From Hirschia sp. (GTDB lineage Bacteria > Pseudomonadota > Alphaproteobacteria > Caulobacterales > Hyphomonadaceae), in the NCBI GenBank assembly GCA_002709235.1, contig PAQI01000034.1, positions 1 through 46,219 of the forward strand: a stretch of 46,219 nucleotides of DNA, read 5' to 3'. Shown piece after piece: positions 32,688 through 42,373 of the stretch (positions are counted from its first letter, which is position 1; each line of letters begins with the position of its first letter). The notes beneath the pieces are model-generated. The model was given only the letters and a program-made list of their open reading frames with translations. It did not search any database and had not been told where the DNA came from. A program made the translations under genes and the position numbers.

Positions 32688-34070
32688 ATGAGCGATAAGA
32701 AATACAGCGTGAACCCTGCAACTGAAGAACGCATCTCCACCTGGGATGTGTTCTCCGACGCGCAGATTGATGAATCACTCAACCGGGCCGACTCCGCTTT
32801 CGACAGCTGGTCCCAACTCGCGTCCACGGAACGGGGCAAATATCTGAAATCACTCAGCGAGCTGCTCAGGCGTGACAAGCATGAACTGGCACTCATTGCC
32901 ACGCGGGAAATGGGAAAATCGATCAAGGCGGCTGAAGCTGAAGTCGCCAAATGCGCAGATCTTTGTGAATACTATGCCGAAGAAGGGCCCGCACTTCTCG
33001 TTGAACAGCCCAGACGCCTTGAAACTGGCGAAGGGGTTGTTCGATATGATCCGCTCGGTGTCATTCTTTCTGTAGCCCCCTGGAACTTTCCATTCTGGCA
33101 GGTTTTTCGGGCAGCTGTGCCTTCTTTCATTCTAGGCAACACAGTCGTTCTCAAGCACGCCTCGAACGTCCTTGGCTGTGCGGATGCGATCGACAGGCTT
33201 TTCAAGGAAGCCGGATGGCCAGACGGTGTCTTCCAATCCATCTTTGTGGAAAATGAAGACGTTGAAAAGATCATCAAGGACAAACGTATAGCAGGCGTCT
33301 GCCTGACCGGTTCCGAACGCGCGGGAGCCTCTGTTGCCAAATTCGCCGGCGAAGCGCTGAAGCCCTGCGTTCTCGAACTGGGAGGCTCAGACCCCTTCAT
33401 CGTTCTCAAGGATGCGGATATCGAAGCCGCCGCGAAAGCCGCAGCCCAGTCCAGATTCATGAATTCCGGACAGGTCTGCATTTCCGCCAAGCGCATCATC
33501 ATCGAGCACAACATCTATGATGACTTCGTGGAAGCGTTTGTCACTGCGACCCAGGCATTGAAAATGGGTAATCCGGAAGATCCCGATACCGTGATCGGGC
33601 CAATGGCCCGCGAGGATCTGCGTGACGAGCTCGACAAGCAGGTGGAAAAAAGTATCGCCAAGGGTGCTATTGCAAGAATACGCGGTGGCCCCACAGGCAA
33701 AATAGGTTGGTTCTACGCACCAACAATACTGGAAAACATCCCGGCTGATGCCCCCGCAGCACGTGAGGAAACCTTCGGGCCAGTTGCAGCCCTGTTTCGT
33801 GTCAGCACGCCAGAAGATGCCATTCGACTGGCCAATGACACCACTTACGGACTGTCATCCGCCATCTGGACCAGAAACATAAAGCAGGCCCAATCGCTTG
33901 CTGCCCGCATTCAAGCCGGCAATGTATTCATCAATGGGGCGTCTACCAGTATCGCACAAATGCCATTTGGTGGCATCAAACGGTCAGGTTTCGGACGTGA
34001 GCTTGGCCATCATGGCCTTTACGCTTTTGCCAATGTCAAATCTGTCGTGACGGCCGGATCAGCAAACTGA
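32688..34070 (+). CDS. NAD(P)-dependent succinate-semialdehyde dehydrogenase-like ALDH
   Basis: 460 residues, ALDH superfamily. The catalytic Cys is in FMNSGQVCISAKR, the general-base Glu in LELGGSDPFIV; VAPWNFPFWQVFRAAVP and the C-terminal PFGGIKRSGFGRELG are family motifs. Closest in style to GabD/Sad (YneI) type enzymes that oxidise succinate semialdehyde. It is 73 bases after fahA and may be a separate unit. Substrate is an inference; short aldehyde substrates are possible. Confidence 0.9.
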   Translation: MSDKKYSVNPATEERISTWDVFSDAQIDESLNRADSAFDSWSQLASTERGKYLKSLSELLRRDKHELALIATREMGKSIKAAEAEVAKCADLCEYYAEEGPALLVEQPRRLETGEGVVRYDPLGVILSVAPWNFPFWQVFRAAVPSFILGNTVVLKHASNVLGCADAIDRLFKEAGWPDGVFQSIFVENEDVEKIIKDKRIAGVCLTGSERAGASVAKFAGEALKPCVLELGGSDPFIVLKDADIEAAAKAAAQSRFMNSGQVCISAKRIIIEHNIYDDFVEAFVTATQALKMGNPEDPDTVIGPMAREDLRDELDKQVEKSIAKGAIARIRGGPTGKIGWFYAPTILENIPADAPAAREETFGPVAALFRVSTPEDAIRLANDTTYGLSSAIWTRNIKQAQSLAARIQAGNVFINGASTSIAQMPFGGIKRSGFGRELGHHGLYAFANVKSVVTAGSAN

Positions 34071-34694
34071 TCATGTATTGAATGCCGCTGCACGACGCGC
34101 ATTCTCGGTGATTCCCGCCCAGTCCTTGCCGGAAATCGCCGAACGCGATGCAATCCAGGAACCACCAACACAGGCCACATTGTCCAGCGCCATGTATTCG
34201 GCAACCTTGTCTTCGGCGATACCGCCGGATGGACACCACATGATATCAGCCAATGGTCCCTTGATGGATTTGACCCACGCCACGCCACCGGACAGTTCTG
34301 CCGGGAAGAATTTCTGTGCATTGAAACCATATTCCATGGCTGTCATGGCTTCACTCGCGGTTGCCACCCCAGGAAGAGTTGGCAGGCCCGTATCTGCCAG
34401 CGCCTTCAACAAGGAAGCTGTCGCGCCAGGCGTGACGAGGAATTCGGCACCTGCCTTCGCAGATTTTTCAGCATCTTCAGCCTGACGCAAAGTTCCCATC
34501 CCCACGATCAATTCCGGAGCGGCTGATTTCATCTCTGCGACAGCTTCCAGCGCACAATCTGTGCGAAGCGTCAGCTCCACGACACGCAAACCACCATCCG
34601 CAAGTGCGCGCGCAAGTGGTGCCGCATCGGAAAGACTTACGACTTCCAGAACTGGAATGACACTGGCCTGAGCAAGCAGTTCTTCCGTATTCAT
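34071..34694 (-). CDS. eda: 2-dehydro-3-deoxyphosphogluconate (KDPG) aldolase
   Basis: 207 residues. Lys128 in NAQKFFPAE is the Schiff-base lysine; Glu40 and Arg44 in VVELTLRTD, and GTLR (Thr68), complete the active site. The ending VACVGGSWIA matches Eda. It splits KDPG to pyruvate and glyceraldehyde-3-phosphate in the Entner-Doudoroff pathway. The start at 34694 has AGGAG upstream; the longer ORF to 34808 crosses that site. No other ED gene is in the window. KDPGal activity is an alternative. Confidence 0.93.
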   Translation of the reverse strand: MNTEELLAQASVIPVLEVVSLSDAAPLARALADGGLRVVELTLRTDCALEAVAEMKSAAPELIVGMGTLRQAEDAEKSAKAGAEFLVTPGATASLLKALADTGLPTLPGVATASEAMTAMEYGFNAQKFFPAELSGGVAWVKSIKGPLADIMWCPSGGIAEDKVAEYMALDNVACVGGSWIASRSAISGKDWAGITENARRAAAFNT

Positions 34695-34897
34695 AACATC
34701 TCCTGATCTGCAAATATGTGGCTTAATGGGTTTGTGATTGGGAGTTATCACGCCCAGAATGGGTGCATTATTCAACTCATCCTGTATTGTCTGACAAAGT
34801 CTCACCAAGTCTTAACTGGCATTCTTCGGCAGTGATGTCATCCTTGTATTGGACAGAACACCTGAATTCCAAAATTTAGAGTAAGAGGGACACTTCC

Positions 34898-36733
34898 ATG
34901 AGGAAGCTGAAACCGGCGTGGCACCACCGCGCCTGCACGATGGCGCTCGCTTCGGTTTTGACGGCATGTAGTGGCGGGGGCGGTGGCAATACCAGCGAAG
35001 CCCCAATAATTGGTGCCTCGCCGACTCCAACTCCCGGAGCGACAGCCACGCCAACGCCATCGCCATCAGCCAGCGGTACGCCTGCACCTACCCCCTCTCC
35101 CACCCCTACGCCCACACCAAGCGCTGCGTCCACATCCGGACCAGCATCTATCGGCTCTCCCCAACAGGCTGCCCTGTTCCTCAACTACGCGACCTTCGGT
35201 GCAACAAAATCAGAAATGCTGAACATTGAGGGGCGCAGCACAGCGGAATGGGTTCGCGATGAAATGGCAAAGTCGCCCACTTTGCTTTTACCGCAATACC
35301 AGGCTCGCAATAATTCGGGGGAAGATCTCAACAAGCGCACATTCGAGCGTGAAATCTGGTCAACAATGATCAATTCAGATGACCAGCTTCGTCAGCGCAT
35401 GGTCTTCGCCTTATCCCAGATACTGGTCGTTGATGATGGGGATTTCACTTACCAGATGGCGTATTACTATGACATCCTGTCACGCAATGCCTTTGGCAAT
35501 TATCGCGACCTGCTACAGGACGTCACCTATTCGCCGCGCATGGCCGACTATCTCACCTATCTGGAAAATCGCGGCGACCAGGAAGAAGAGGGCCGTATGC
35601 CTGATGAGAATTATGCGCGCGAATTGCTGCAATTGTTCACCATCGGCCTGGTCGAGCTCAACATGGATGGTACCCCCAAGCTCGATCCACAAGGACAGCC
35701 CGTGGAGATATACGACAATACCGACATCATGGGGCTGGCCCGCGTATTTACCGGGCTGTCACGAAATGGCGGAAATTACTGGTCTTCCGGTCCAGACGGC
35801 AGGCACACACCACTTGTCATGTGGGACCAATATCACTCTCCTCATGAAAAGACGTTTCTGGGACTGACCATCAGTGAGGGAACGGGAGGTGAAGAGAGTA
35901 TTTCCAGGGCGCTTGACCAGATCTTTGCGCATCCCAATGTCGCACCATTCATATCCCGCCAACTGATCCAGCGTTTCACCGGTTCAAACCCTCATCCCGC
36001 TTATGTAAAACGCGTCGCAACGGCTTTTGAAACCGGACAATATATCAGTCGCGATGGTGTCGAGATCGGGACAGGCGAACGTGGAGACCTTGGAGCCACA
36101 ATTGCTGCGGTGCTGCTGGATGAAACATTATTGCTCAACACCTCGGATGTTCCGGTAACCGATGGAAAGATCCGCGAGCCTGCCTTGCGTTTTATCCAAT
36201 TTGCACGTGCCTTTGATATGCGAAATGCCGATTCAGGTAATGAACAATGGTTGGGAGACACGTCCAGCCCGGCAACCAGATTGGGCCAACACCCCTTCAG
36301 ATCACCATCCGTCTTCAACTTCTATCGCCCAGGTTACATTGCCCCCGCAACCGAGACGGGTGAAGCCGGACTGACAGCGCCGGAATTCCAGATCGTGAAT
36401 GCGTCTTCATATATCGGTTACTCGAATTTCATGGCCAACTACATTCAGGACAGAACCAGCAGATACAACAAGGACGTGAACACATTCGAACCCGATTATA
36501 CGGTCGAGATGTCGCTGGCAGACTCTCCGACGGAACTCGTCAATCACCTTGATACATTATTGACGGGCGGACGCATGCTGGAAGGCACCCGCGCAAACAT
36601 CATTGACGCGGTAGATGACCTTCCCTTCGACGCAGATGCATCCTCAGATCAGCAGGAAGAAGAGCGCCTCAAACGGGTCGAACTTGCCATCATGATGGCA
36701 ACCTCCTCCCCATCCTACTTTATCCAGCGCTGA
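34898..36733 (+). CDS. DUF1800 exported lipoprotein
   Basis: 611 residues. Signal peptide with lipobox SVLTAC, a Gly stretch, then a low-complexity Pro/Thr/Ser spacer (about residues 40-85). The remaining ~520 residues are DUF1800: FLNYATFGATKSEM, MVFALSQILVV, DENYARELLQLFTIGLVEL and ARVFTGLSRNGGNYW, FRSPSVFNFYRPGY. AGAGGG precedes the ATG. It is paired with a DUF1501 gene 18 bases downstream, a pairing widespread in bacteria; function unknown, presumed cell-surface or periplasmic. Confidence 0.9.
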   Translation: MRKLKPAWHHRACTMALASVLTACSGGGGGNTSEAPIIGASPTPTPGATATPTPSPSASGTPAPTPSPTPTPTPSAASTSGPASIGSPQQAALFLNYATFGATKSEMLNIEGRSTAEWVRDEMAKSPTLLLPQYQARNNSGEDLNKRTFEREIWSTMINSDDQLRQRMVFALSQILVVDDGDFTYQMAYYYDILSRNAFGNYRDLLQDVTYSPRMADYLTYLENRGDQEEEGRMPDENYARELLQLFTIGLVELNMDGTPKLDPQGQPVEIYDNTDIMGLARVFTGLSRNGGNYWSSGPDGRHTPLVMWDQYHSPHEKTFLGLTISEGTGGEESISRALDQIFAHPNVAPFISRQLIQRFTGSNPHPAYVKRVATAFETGQYISRDGVEIGTGERGDLGATIAAVLLDETLLLNTSDVPVTDGKIREPALRFIQFARAFDMRNADSGNEQWLGDTSSPATRLGQHPFRSPSVFNFYRPGYIAPATETGEAGLTAPEFQIVNASSYIGYSNFMANYIQDRTSRYNKDVNTFEPDYTVEMSLADSPTELVNHLDTLLTGGRMLEGTRANIIDAVDDLPFDADASSDQQEEERLKRVELAIMMATSSPSYFIQR

Positions 36734-36751
36734 TTCAAGGAGACGCTGAAA

Positions 36752-38182
36752 ATGGCTAATATCAATCGTCGTGGTTTTCTGTCTTCGGGCGCAGCTCTGG
36801 GCATGTTGGGTGGCAGCGGTGTGCTGGGGCTCATGGCAAACCAGCGCGCATTTGCATCAGATGTTTCTGGCTACAAGGCTCTGGTCTGTATATTCTTCAA
36901 GGGAGGAATGGACCATGCCGATGTCGTCCTTCCCTATGATGATGCCTCGTTGAAACAATTGCGCGACAAGCGCAAGAATCTGCATTCCATCTATGACAGC
37001 ACAAACACGCCACGCACACGTAGCAATCTGCGCCAGCTCAACGCGATCAACGCCAACTCCTTTGGTGGACGCCAATTCGCCCTGCCGCCGGAAATGCCGG
37101 AAGCACAGGCCCTCTTCAATGCTGGCGATCTTTCGATAGTGGGCGGCGTGGGCCCTCTCGTCGAACCCACAACCCGCACGGCCATGATGAACAAGACCGC
37201 GATCCTCCCAGATCGTCTGTTCTCTCACAATGACCAGCAATCAACCTGGATGTCCCTGAGGACAGAGGGTGCCCGCGAAGGCTGGGGCGGAAAATTTGCA
37301 TCCCGGGCCTATGCATCCAGCCCCAATGATTCCTCCCAGTTCATGGCCATTACAACATCTTCGACCGATGTGTTCCTGGCTTCCGAAACCGTCCCGCAGT
37401 TCAGAATGGACAAGGATGGCGTGCCCGATCTGGCTGCCATTGCCCAGCAAAGCCGACTAGGTCGGAGCCAGGCCCATGATTCAGCACGCGCAAAATTCCT
37501 GGCGCATTTGAAAGGCCAGAACCTGCAGAGCAACAATCTGTATCTGCGCGACATGATTGCGGCCGGTGGAGGCACGCTGGACAATTCCGACCAGATGAGA
37601 ACGGCCCTAGCAACAGCCAAGACAATTACGACGCCATTTCCTTCCAATGATCTAGCTGACCAACTTGCCGTGGTCGCCCAGACCATCGCCATACAGGAAG
37701 CGCTCAATGTCCGCCGTCAGGTGTTTTATGTCACTTTCGGCGGCTTTGACATGCATTCAGGTCAGGCCGCTGTCATGCCGGGTCGGCTGTCCGCAATATC
37801 TTCGGCTCTGGCAGCTTTCCGTGAAGCACTGGCGGAAATCGGCATGTGGGAGAATGTCACGACATTCACTGCATCGGACTTCGGACGCACGGTCATTGAT
37901 AATGGCGACGGAACCGATCATGGCTGGGGCGCGCATCACCTCATCATGGGCGGAGCTGTCAAGGGTGGTCACATCTATGGCGAGATGGCTGACTATGACA
38001 CTGAAGGTGAGCGCTACACCAAATCACGCGGCAGATTGATACCTGCAGTCTCCGTCGAACAATATGCCGGTACACTGGGCAGCTGGTTCGGCATGGACAC
38101 AGGCGAACTTCGCAGTGCTCTGCCCAATCTGGGAAATTTCGACAATCAGAACCTGGGTTTCTTCAAGACCCAGAACAGCTGA
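36752..38182 (+). CDS. DUF1501 Tat-exported protein
   Basis: 476 residues. The N-terminus NRRGFLSSGAALGMLGGSG is a twin-arginine (RRxFL) Tat signal, indicating export of a folded, probably metal-containing protein. The body is DUF1501 (ALVCIFFKGGMDHADVVLPY; FYVTFGGFDMHSGQ; FTASDFGRTVIDNG; DHGWGAHHLIMGGAVKGG), distantly related to alkaline phosphatase/sulfatase-fold proteins. Conserved Asp/His residues in FGGFDMHS and TDHGWGAHH are probable metal ligands (inference). Same operon as the DUF1800 gene. Confidence 0.92.
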   Translation: MANINRRGFLSSGAALGMLGGSGVLGLMANQRAFASDVSGYKALVCIFFKGGMDHADVVLPYDDASLKQLRDKRKNLHSIYDSTNTPRTRSNLRQLNAINANSFGGRQFALPPEMPEAQALFNAGDLSIVGGVGPLVEPTTRTAMMNKTAILPDRLFSHNDQQSTWMSLRTEGAREGWGGKFASRAYASSPNDSSQFMAITTSSTDVFLASETVPQFRMDKDGVPDLAAIAQQSRLGRSQAHDSARAKFLAHLKGQNLQSNNLYLRDMIAAGGGTLDNSDQMRTALATAKTITTPFPSNDLADQLAVVAQTIAIQEALNVRRQVFYVTFGGFDMHSGQAAVMPGRLSAISSALAAFREALAEIGMWENVTTFTASDFGRTVIDNGDGTDHGWGAHHLIMGGAVKGGHIYGEMADYDTEGERYTKSRGRLIPAVSVEQYAGTLGSWFGMDTGELRSALPNLGNFDNQNLGFFKTQNS

Positions 38183-38203
38183 TCATAGCCTTTCGGGATC
38201 AGG

Positions 38204-39982
38204 TCAGACGACCTGGTCCCATGATCGGCTGAGACGTGACGCAGCGTTGATGATGCCTACCATTGAGTAGGTCTGCGGGAAATTGCCCCACAATTCCCCA
38301 TTGCTCGTGTCAATATCCTCAGACAACAACCCAAGTTGCGTGCGGTGCGCGAGAACATCTTCGAACATCGCACGCGCTTCTTCCTTGCGTCCGATCCGGG
38401 CGAGCGCGTCAATGTGCCAGAAGGTACAGGCCGTGAACGCCGTTTTCGGTTTGCCGAAATCATCGGCCACCTTGTAACGGAAGACGTGATAGCCTTCGCG
38501 CAATTCCTCATCGATCCGCTCAACGGTTGCGACATAGCGTGGATCGGTTGGCTCAATGAAGCCGATCTCCGCCATCAGAACCACAGAGGCATCCAAAGCA
38601 TCACCGCCAAATGCGCCCGTGAATGCCTTGCGCTTCTCATTCCAGGCCTTTTCCAGAATGACTTCCCGCATTTCATCCGCGCGTTCACGCCAAAGTTCCG
38701 CACGTGCATCACGGCCAACGGCTGTCGCTATGCGTGAAAGGCGGTCACATGCGGCCCAGCACATGAAGGCCGATGAGGTATGTATTTCGGCGCGCCCGCG
38801 ATATTCCCAGATACCTGCATCGGGGGTCTGGTAGACCTGATAGGCGCGCTCACCAACGACTTCGAAATGTTCAAACTCATGCACGCCAGCCTTGTTGAAC
38901 ATGCGATCGTCCAGAAATGCCTGCGCAGCCCCAAGAATGACATGCCCATAAACATCATGTTGGATATGTTCGGCCGCCTGATTGCCAAAACGCACCGGAC
39001 CCATGCCCCGATAACCGGGTAGGTTTTCAGCAATGGACTCTTCAAGATCCGCTTCAAGCGCGATGCCATAGACGGGCTGGATATGTCCGCCTTTTGTGTG
39101 CGCCACCGTATTGCGCAGATAACTCATATAGCGTTCAAGCGTGCCGACCGCTGACAGCCTGTTCAATGCCGTCACTGTGAAATAGGCGTCACGCAGCCAG
39201 CAATAGCGATAATCCCAGTTACGCCCCTCTCCATCCTTCGCCGCATGTTCGGGAATCGAGGTCGTCAGTGCCGCGACGATGCCGCCGGTTTCATCATAGA
39301 CACACATTTTCAGGGTGATGGCTGCGCGAATGACAGCTTCCTGCCAATCTGCCGGAGTGGCCAGACGGCGCGCCCAATCCTGCCAGTGAAAAGTTGTCCG
39401 CTCCAACCAGCCGCGCGTCAGCAGATCCACCCCTTCGGACAGGCTTTCATTCGGACCGAGTATAAAACTGACATGCCGGTCCAGAACAAATTCACGCTGA
39501 TCCATTACATAGGAAATCGGCGCATCCGTCGTCACTCTGAAGCCGCAATCTGCATCCTTGAACGTGACGTGCGAGACACCGCGTTCATATGGAATTTCTG
39601 CTCCGCCCCGGTCTTTTTCCGCAACAAGTTCGATGGTCACCGCAGGCATACCGGAAACGGGTTCGATACGGCGCACCATGGAGGCCGGACGGAAAGTCCT
39701 GCCCCGGTCCACAAAACGCGGCGTGAAGTCGATCACCTTCACCGCTGATCCATCAGCCGCGTGTAATGTGGTTTCCAGAACTCCGGTATTTCGCAGATAT
39801 CTCTGCTCGGTCCGGCAAAGTCCCTGCAACCGCACAGCGAAGCGCCCCTGCCCGCCGAGCAGCGAGTTGAAGACCGGTTCTCCATCCAGACGCGGCATGC
39901 ACATCCAGCTGCAGGTTGCCTGCGCATCTATCAACGCCGCGACAGTGCCATTGCCGATTATGCCGAGTTCCAGATTGCTCAT
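38204..39982 (-). CDS. glycoside hydrolase family 15 protein, likely trehalase
   Basis: 592 residues. The (alpha/alpha)6-barrel GH15 motifs are present: RNWDYRYCWLRDAYFTVTAL and NLPGYRGMGPVRFGNQAAEH, KTAFTACTFWHIDALARIG, SEDIDTSNGELWGNFPQTYS. This subgroup resembles the phosphate-stimulated bacterial trehalases next to OtsA/OtsB; glucoamylase is the alternative. No signal peptide. The start ATG 39982 overlaps the otsB stop (ATGA), so it is translationally coupled. Its presence in the synthesis operon implies controlled turnover of intracellular trehalose. Confidence 0.9.
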   Translation of the reverse strand: MSNLELGIIGNGTVAALIDAQATCSWMCMPRLDGEPVFNSLLGGQGRFAVRLQGLCRTEQRYLRNTGVLETTLHAADGSAVKVIDFTPRFVDRGRTFRPASMVRRIEPVSGMPAVTIELVAEKDRGGAEIPYERGVSHVTFKDADCGFRVTTDAPISYVMDQREFVLDRHVSFILGPNESLSEGVDLLTRGWLERTTFHWQDWARRLATPADWQEAVIRAAITLKMCVYDETGGIVAALTTSIPEHAAKDGEGRNWDYRYCWLRDAYFTVTALNRLSAVGTLERYMSYLRNTVAHTKGGHIQPVYGIALEADLEESIAENLPGYRGMGPVRFGNQAAEHIQHDVYGHVILGAAQAFLDDRMFNKAGVHEFEHFEVVGERAYQVYQTPDAGIWEYRGRAEIHTSSAFMCWAACDRLSRIATAVGRDARAELWRERADEMREVILEKAWNEKRKAFTGAFGGDALDASVVLMAEIGFIEPTDPRYVATVERIDEELREGYHVFRYKVADDFGKPKTAFTACTFWHIDALARIGRKEEARAMFEDVLAHRTQLGLLSEDIDTSNGELWGNFPQTYSMVGIINAASRLSRSWDQVV

Positions 39983-40710
39983 TGCGAATTCACCTTGTTC
40001 AACCATTCTGCCACATCATTCGGCGTTTCCAGCCTGTATTGAGCCAGGCTGTCCCCTTCACCAATCTTGACCGCAAAACCACCCATTTCGATCACAACTG
40101 CGAAGCCGTCTTCATCCGTCACGTCATCTCCAAACATGACCGGGATACGCCCTGCAAAAGCCGCTTGTCGCATCAGATGTTCAATGGCGCGCCCTTTGTT
40201 TGCTGTCAGAGGTTTTGCCTCATAGACCATCTTGCCTGCCTGCAATTTATATCCGTCGACCGTCTTCAGGACTGACGATAATTGTGACCCGAGAGCTTCG
40301 GCTGTTCCAGGTGCCTGACGATAATGCACGGCAATGATCGGACCTTTGGCTTCGCACCAGACGCCATCAAATTGCTCAGCCACTGCGTCGAAACCCAGCG
40401 TCAATGCTTCCGGAGCAGATTGCGTGCTTGGCGGCGCTACTTCACCAGGTGAGCAGATATCCACGCCATGCCCCCCAGCTCGCCAGACTGTTTGCGGCAC
40501 ACGCGATGACAGATCGCGCACATCCCGGCCGGAAACAATCGCAAGCGCCCCGTTCAGCGCCTGAAACAAGCCTGGCAATGCATTGAACGATGCATCCGGC
40601 ATGGCAACGGTGTGAGGATCATCCTGAAGCGGTGCAAGCGTTCCATCAAAATCCAGGAACAGCGCATGATCGTTCAGAATATCCGTCGGAGGAGGAGTGT
40701 TTTTCGCCAT
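39979..40710 (-). CDS. otsB: trehalose-6-phosphate phosphatase
   Basis: 243 residues, HAD superfamily. Motif I LFLDFDGTLAPL (nucleophile Asp in DFDGT), motif II IVSGRDVRDL, and motif IV GDDVTDEDGFAVV are all present; VDGYKLQAGKMVYEAKP is the T6PP-specific region. It removes phosphate from trehalose-6-P made by OtsA. ATG 40710 is used; the ORF extends to TTG 40746. Coupled to the GH15 gene by a four-base overlap. Confidence 0.94.
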   Translation of the reverse strand: MAKNTPPPTDILNDHALFLDFDGTLAPLQDDPHTVAMPDASFNALPGLFQALNGALAIVSGRDVRDLSSRVPQTVWRAGGHGVDICSPGEVAPPSTQSAPEALTLGFDAVAEQFDGVWCEAKGPIIAVHYRQAPGTAEALGSQLSSVLKTVDGYKLQAGKMVYEAKPLTANKGRAIEHLMRQAAFAGRIPVMFGDDVTDEDGFAVVIEMGGFAVKIGEGDSLAQYRLETPNDVAEWLNKVNSQ

Positions 40711-40777
40711 GTCGTGATTTGAGTCTGCACGCACCGCAAAAATCAAGCGCGCACCCCGCCTTTTCTGGTTTTGAAGG

Positions 40778-42151
40778 TCAGCCTGCCTTGACGGCGTTCA
40801 GGTCCATGAGGAAATTCTCGCGCCACCAGTCGATATTCTGGCTGGTTACAACTTCCTCGAGCGCTTTCCAACGATCAATACGTTCGGACAGGGGCATGTT
40901 GAGTGCCATATGAAGAGTTTCAGCAACACCATCTGTATCATGGGGATTGACCATGAGTGCTGCGGTGAGTTGTTCTGCCGCCCCCGCAAATTCTGACAGG
41001 ACAAGCACCCCCGGGTCTTCAGGGTTCTGTGCCATCACATATTCCTTGCAGACGAGGTTCATCCCATCATGCAGCGGAGTGACCAAACCGACATCCGCGA
41101 CTCGGAACAAACCGGCCAGTTCGGTTCTTCCATATGATCGCGCCAGATATCGTAGTGGAATCCAGTCCAGATCTCCATGATCACCATTGATGCGCCCCGC
41201 CAGACCATCCAGCTGCACACGCAATTCCCGGTATTCACGCACTTTCGAACGCGATGGAGGTGCAATCTGTGTCACGGAAACATTCCCGATTGTGTCCGGG
41301 AACTGATCAAACATCTTTCCGACTGCAAGGAAGCGCTCAGGCAAGCCCTTGGAATAGTCCATACGATCCACACCCAGCACCAGCTTGCGCTCGTTCAGAT
41401 AGCGTTCAATACGCCGAGCTGCATGGCTGGCTTCTTCACTGAGACTCGCTTCGCGCAAGGATTCTGCATCAATGCCAATAGGATAGACAGCCGCTTTCAC
41501 CACATTACCGAAGGCTTTGACCTTGCCATCTTCAAGTTCGGTCCCGCCGCAATCTTCCTTCAGATAACGCACAAAATTGGCGCGGTCATTTTCTGACTGG
41601 AAGCCAATGATGTCATAGCAGCTCATTGCCCGGGCGACCCATTCACGTTCTGGAAGTGCGCGAAACATTTCCGGGGCCGGAAACGGGATGTGGAGGAAAA
41701 AGCCTATTGGCGCTTCACACCCTGCCCCCCGCAATGCTTCACCGAGCAAGAGGAAATGATAGTCATGCACCCAGATCGTGTCGCCAGGCTCAACACTTGG
41801 CGCAATCAGTTTCGCAAACCGGCGATTGACCTCGGCATAGGTCAGGAATGCATCATGGTCGAAGCTGGCAAGGTCCAACCGATAATGAAACACAGGCCAC
41901 AAGACCCGGTTGGCATAATGAATATAGTATTTGTCGTGTTCTACCTCGGTCAGGTCCGTGACGACAAACTCGACGCCTTCGTCGTTCATGCGCCTTTCAG
42001 GGCCCAATTCACCCGATGTGATATCACCGGACCAACCAAACCATTTGCCACCGCTGGAACGCAGGGATTCCCATACCGCCACAGCCAATCCGCCGGCACG
42101 CGCACCGGGGTCCGCCGCTGTTCTGTTGGAAACCGCGATCAACCTGCCCAA
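40778..42151 (-). CDS. otsA: trehalose-6-phosphate synthase
   Basis: 457 residues, GT20 family. It has GRLIAVSNRTA at the N-terminus, the Gly-rich GGLAVAVWESLRSSGGKWFGWSG, WVHDYHFLLLGEALR, GVDRMDYSKGLPERF, SVTQIAPPSRSKVREY and DGMNLVCKEYV motifs. It makes trehalose-6-P from UDP-glucose (or GDP/ADP-glucose) and glucose-6-P. The start is TTG at 42151, with GGAG seven bases upstream, giving the canonical N-terminus; a GTG at 42193 is upstream. First gene of the otsA-otsB-GH15 operon, likely osmotic or desiccation response. Confidence 0.95.
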   Translation of the reverse strand: MGRLIAVSNRTAADPGARAGGLAVAVWESLRSSGGKWFGWSGDITSGELGPERRMNDEGVEFVVTDLTEVEHDKYYIHYANRVLWPVFHYRLDLASFDHDAFLTYAEVNRRFAKLIAPSVEPGDTIWVHDYHFLLLGEALRGAGCEAPIGFFLHIPFPAPEMFRALPEREWVARAMSCYDIIGFQSENDRANFVRYLKEDCGGTELEDGKVKAFGNVVKAAVYPIGIDAESLREASLSEEASHAARRIERYLNERKLVLGVDRMDYSKGLPERFLAVGKMFDQFPDTIGNVSVTQIAPPSRSKVREYRELRVQLDGLAGRINGDHGDLDWIPLRYLARSYGRTELAGLFRVADVGLVTPLHDGMNLVCKEYVMAQNPEDPGVLVLSEFAGAAEQLTAALMVNPHDTDGVAETLHMALNMPLSERIDRWKALEEVVTSQNIDWWRENFLMDLNAVKAG

Positions 42152-42282
42152 TTCATTCTCCTGCTTTTCATCCTCGACCAACGCCCGGATCACCCAGCAT
42201 TGAACAAGGACATGTGCCTCCAGGCCTTAGCGTGCAAGCCTTAATCGGGATACAGGCCAAAGCAGCTACATGGTTTACAGAC

Positions 42283-42300
42283 TTTCACCAGATTTCACCA
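42283..42300. repeat. direct repeat upstream of otsA
   Basis: TTTCACCA occurs twice with a 10-base period, one helical turn, in the otsA upstream region. It may be a regulator binding site; no known motif is assigned. Confidence 0.3.
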
Positions 42301-42342
42301 ATTTAAGCCGAAATTCGTGCAGCATGGATCAATATAGAATAT

Positions 42343-42363
42343 CTACTGCCAAAGTGGCGGTAG
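42343..42363 (-). terminator. hairpin at the end of the efflux operon
   Basis: CTACTGCCA (42343-42351) pairs with TGGCGGTAG (42355-42363), loop AAG, one T-G pair. It lies 11 bases past the NodT stop on the minus strand, without a strong U-tract. Confidence 0.45.
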
Positions 42364-42373
42364 ATAAGTGGTG

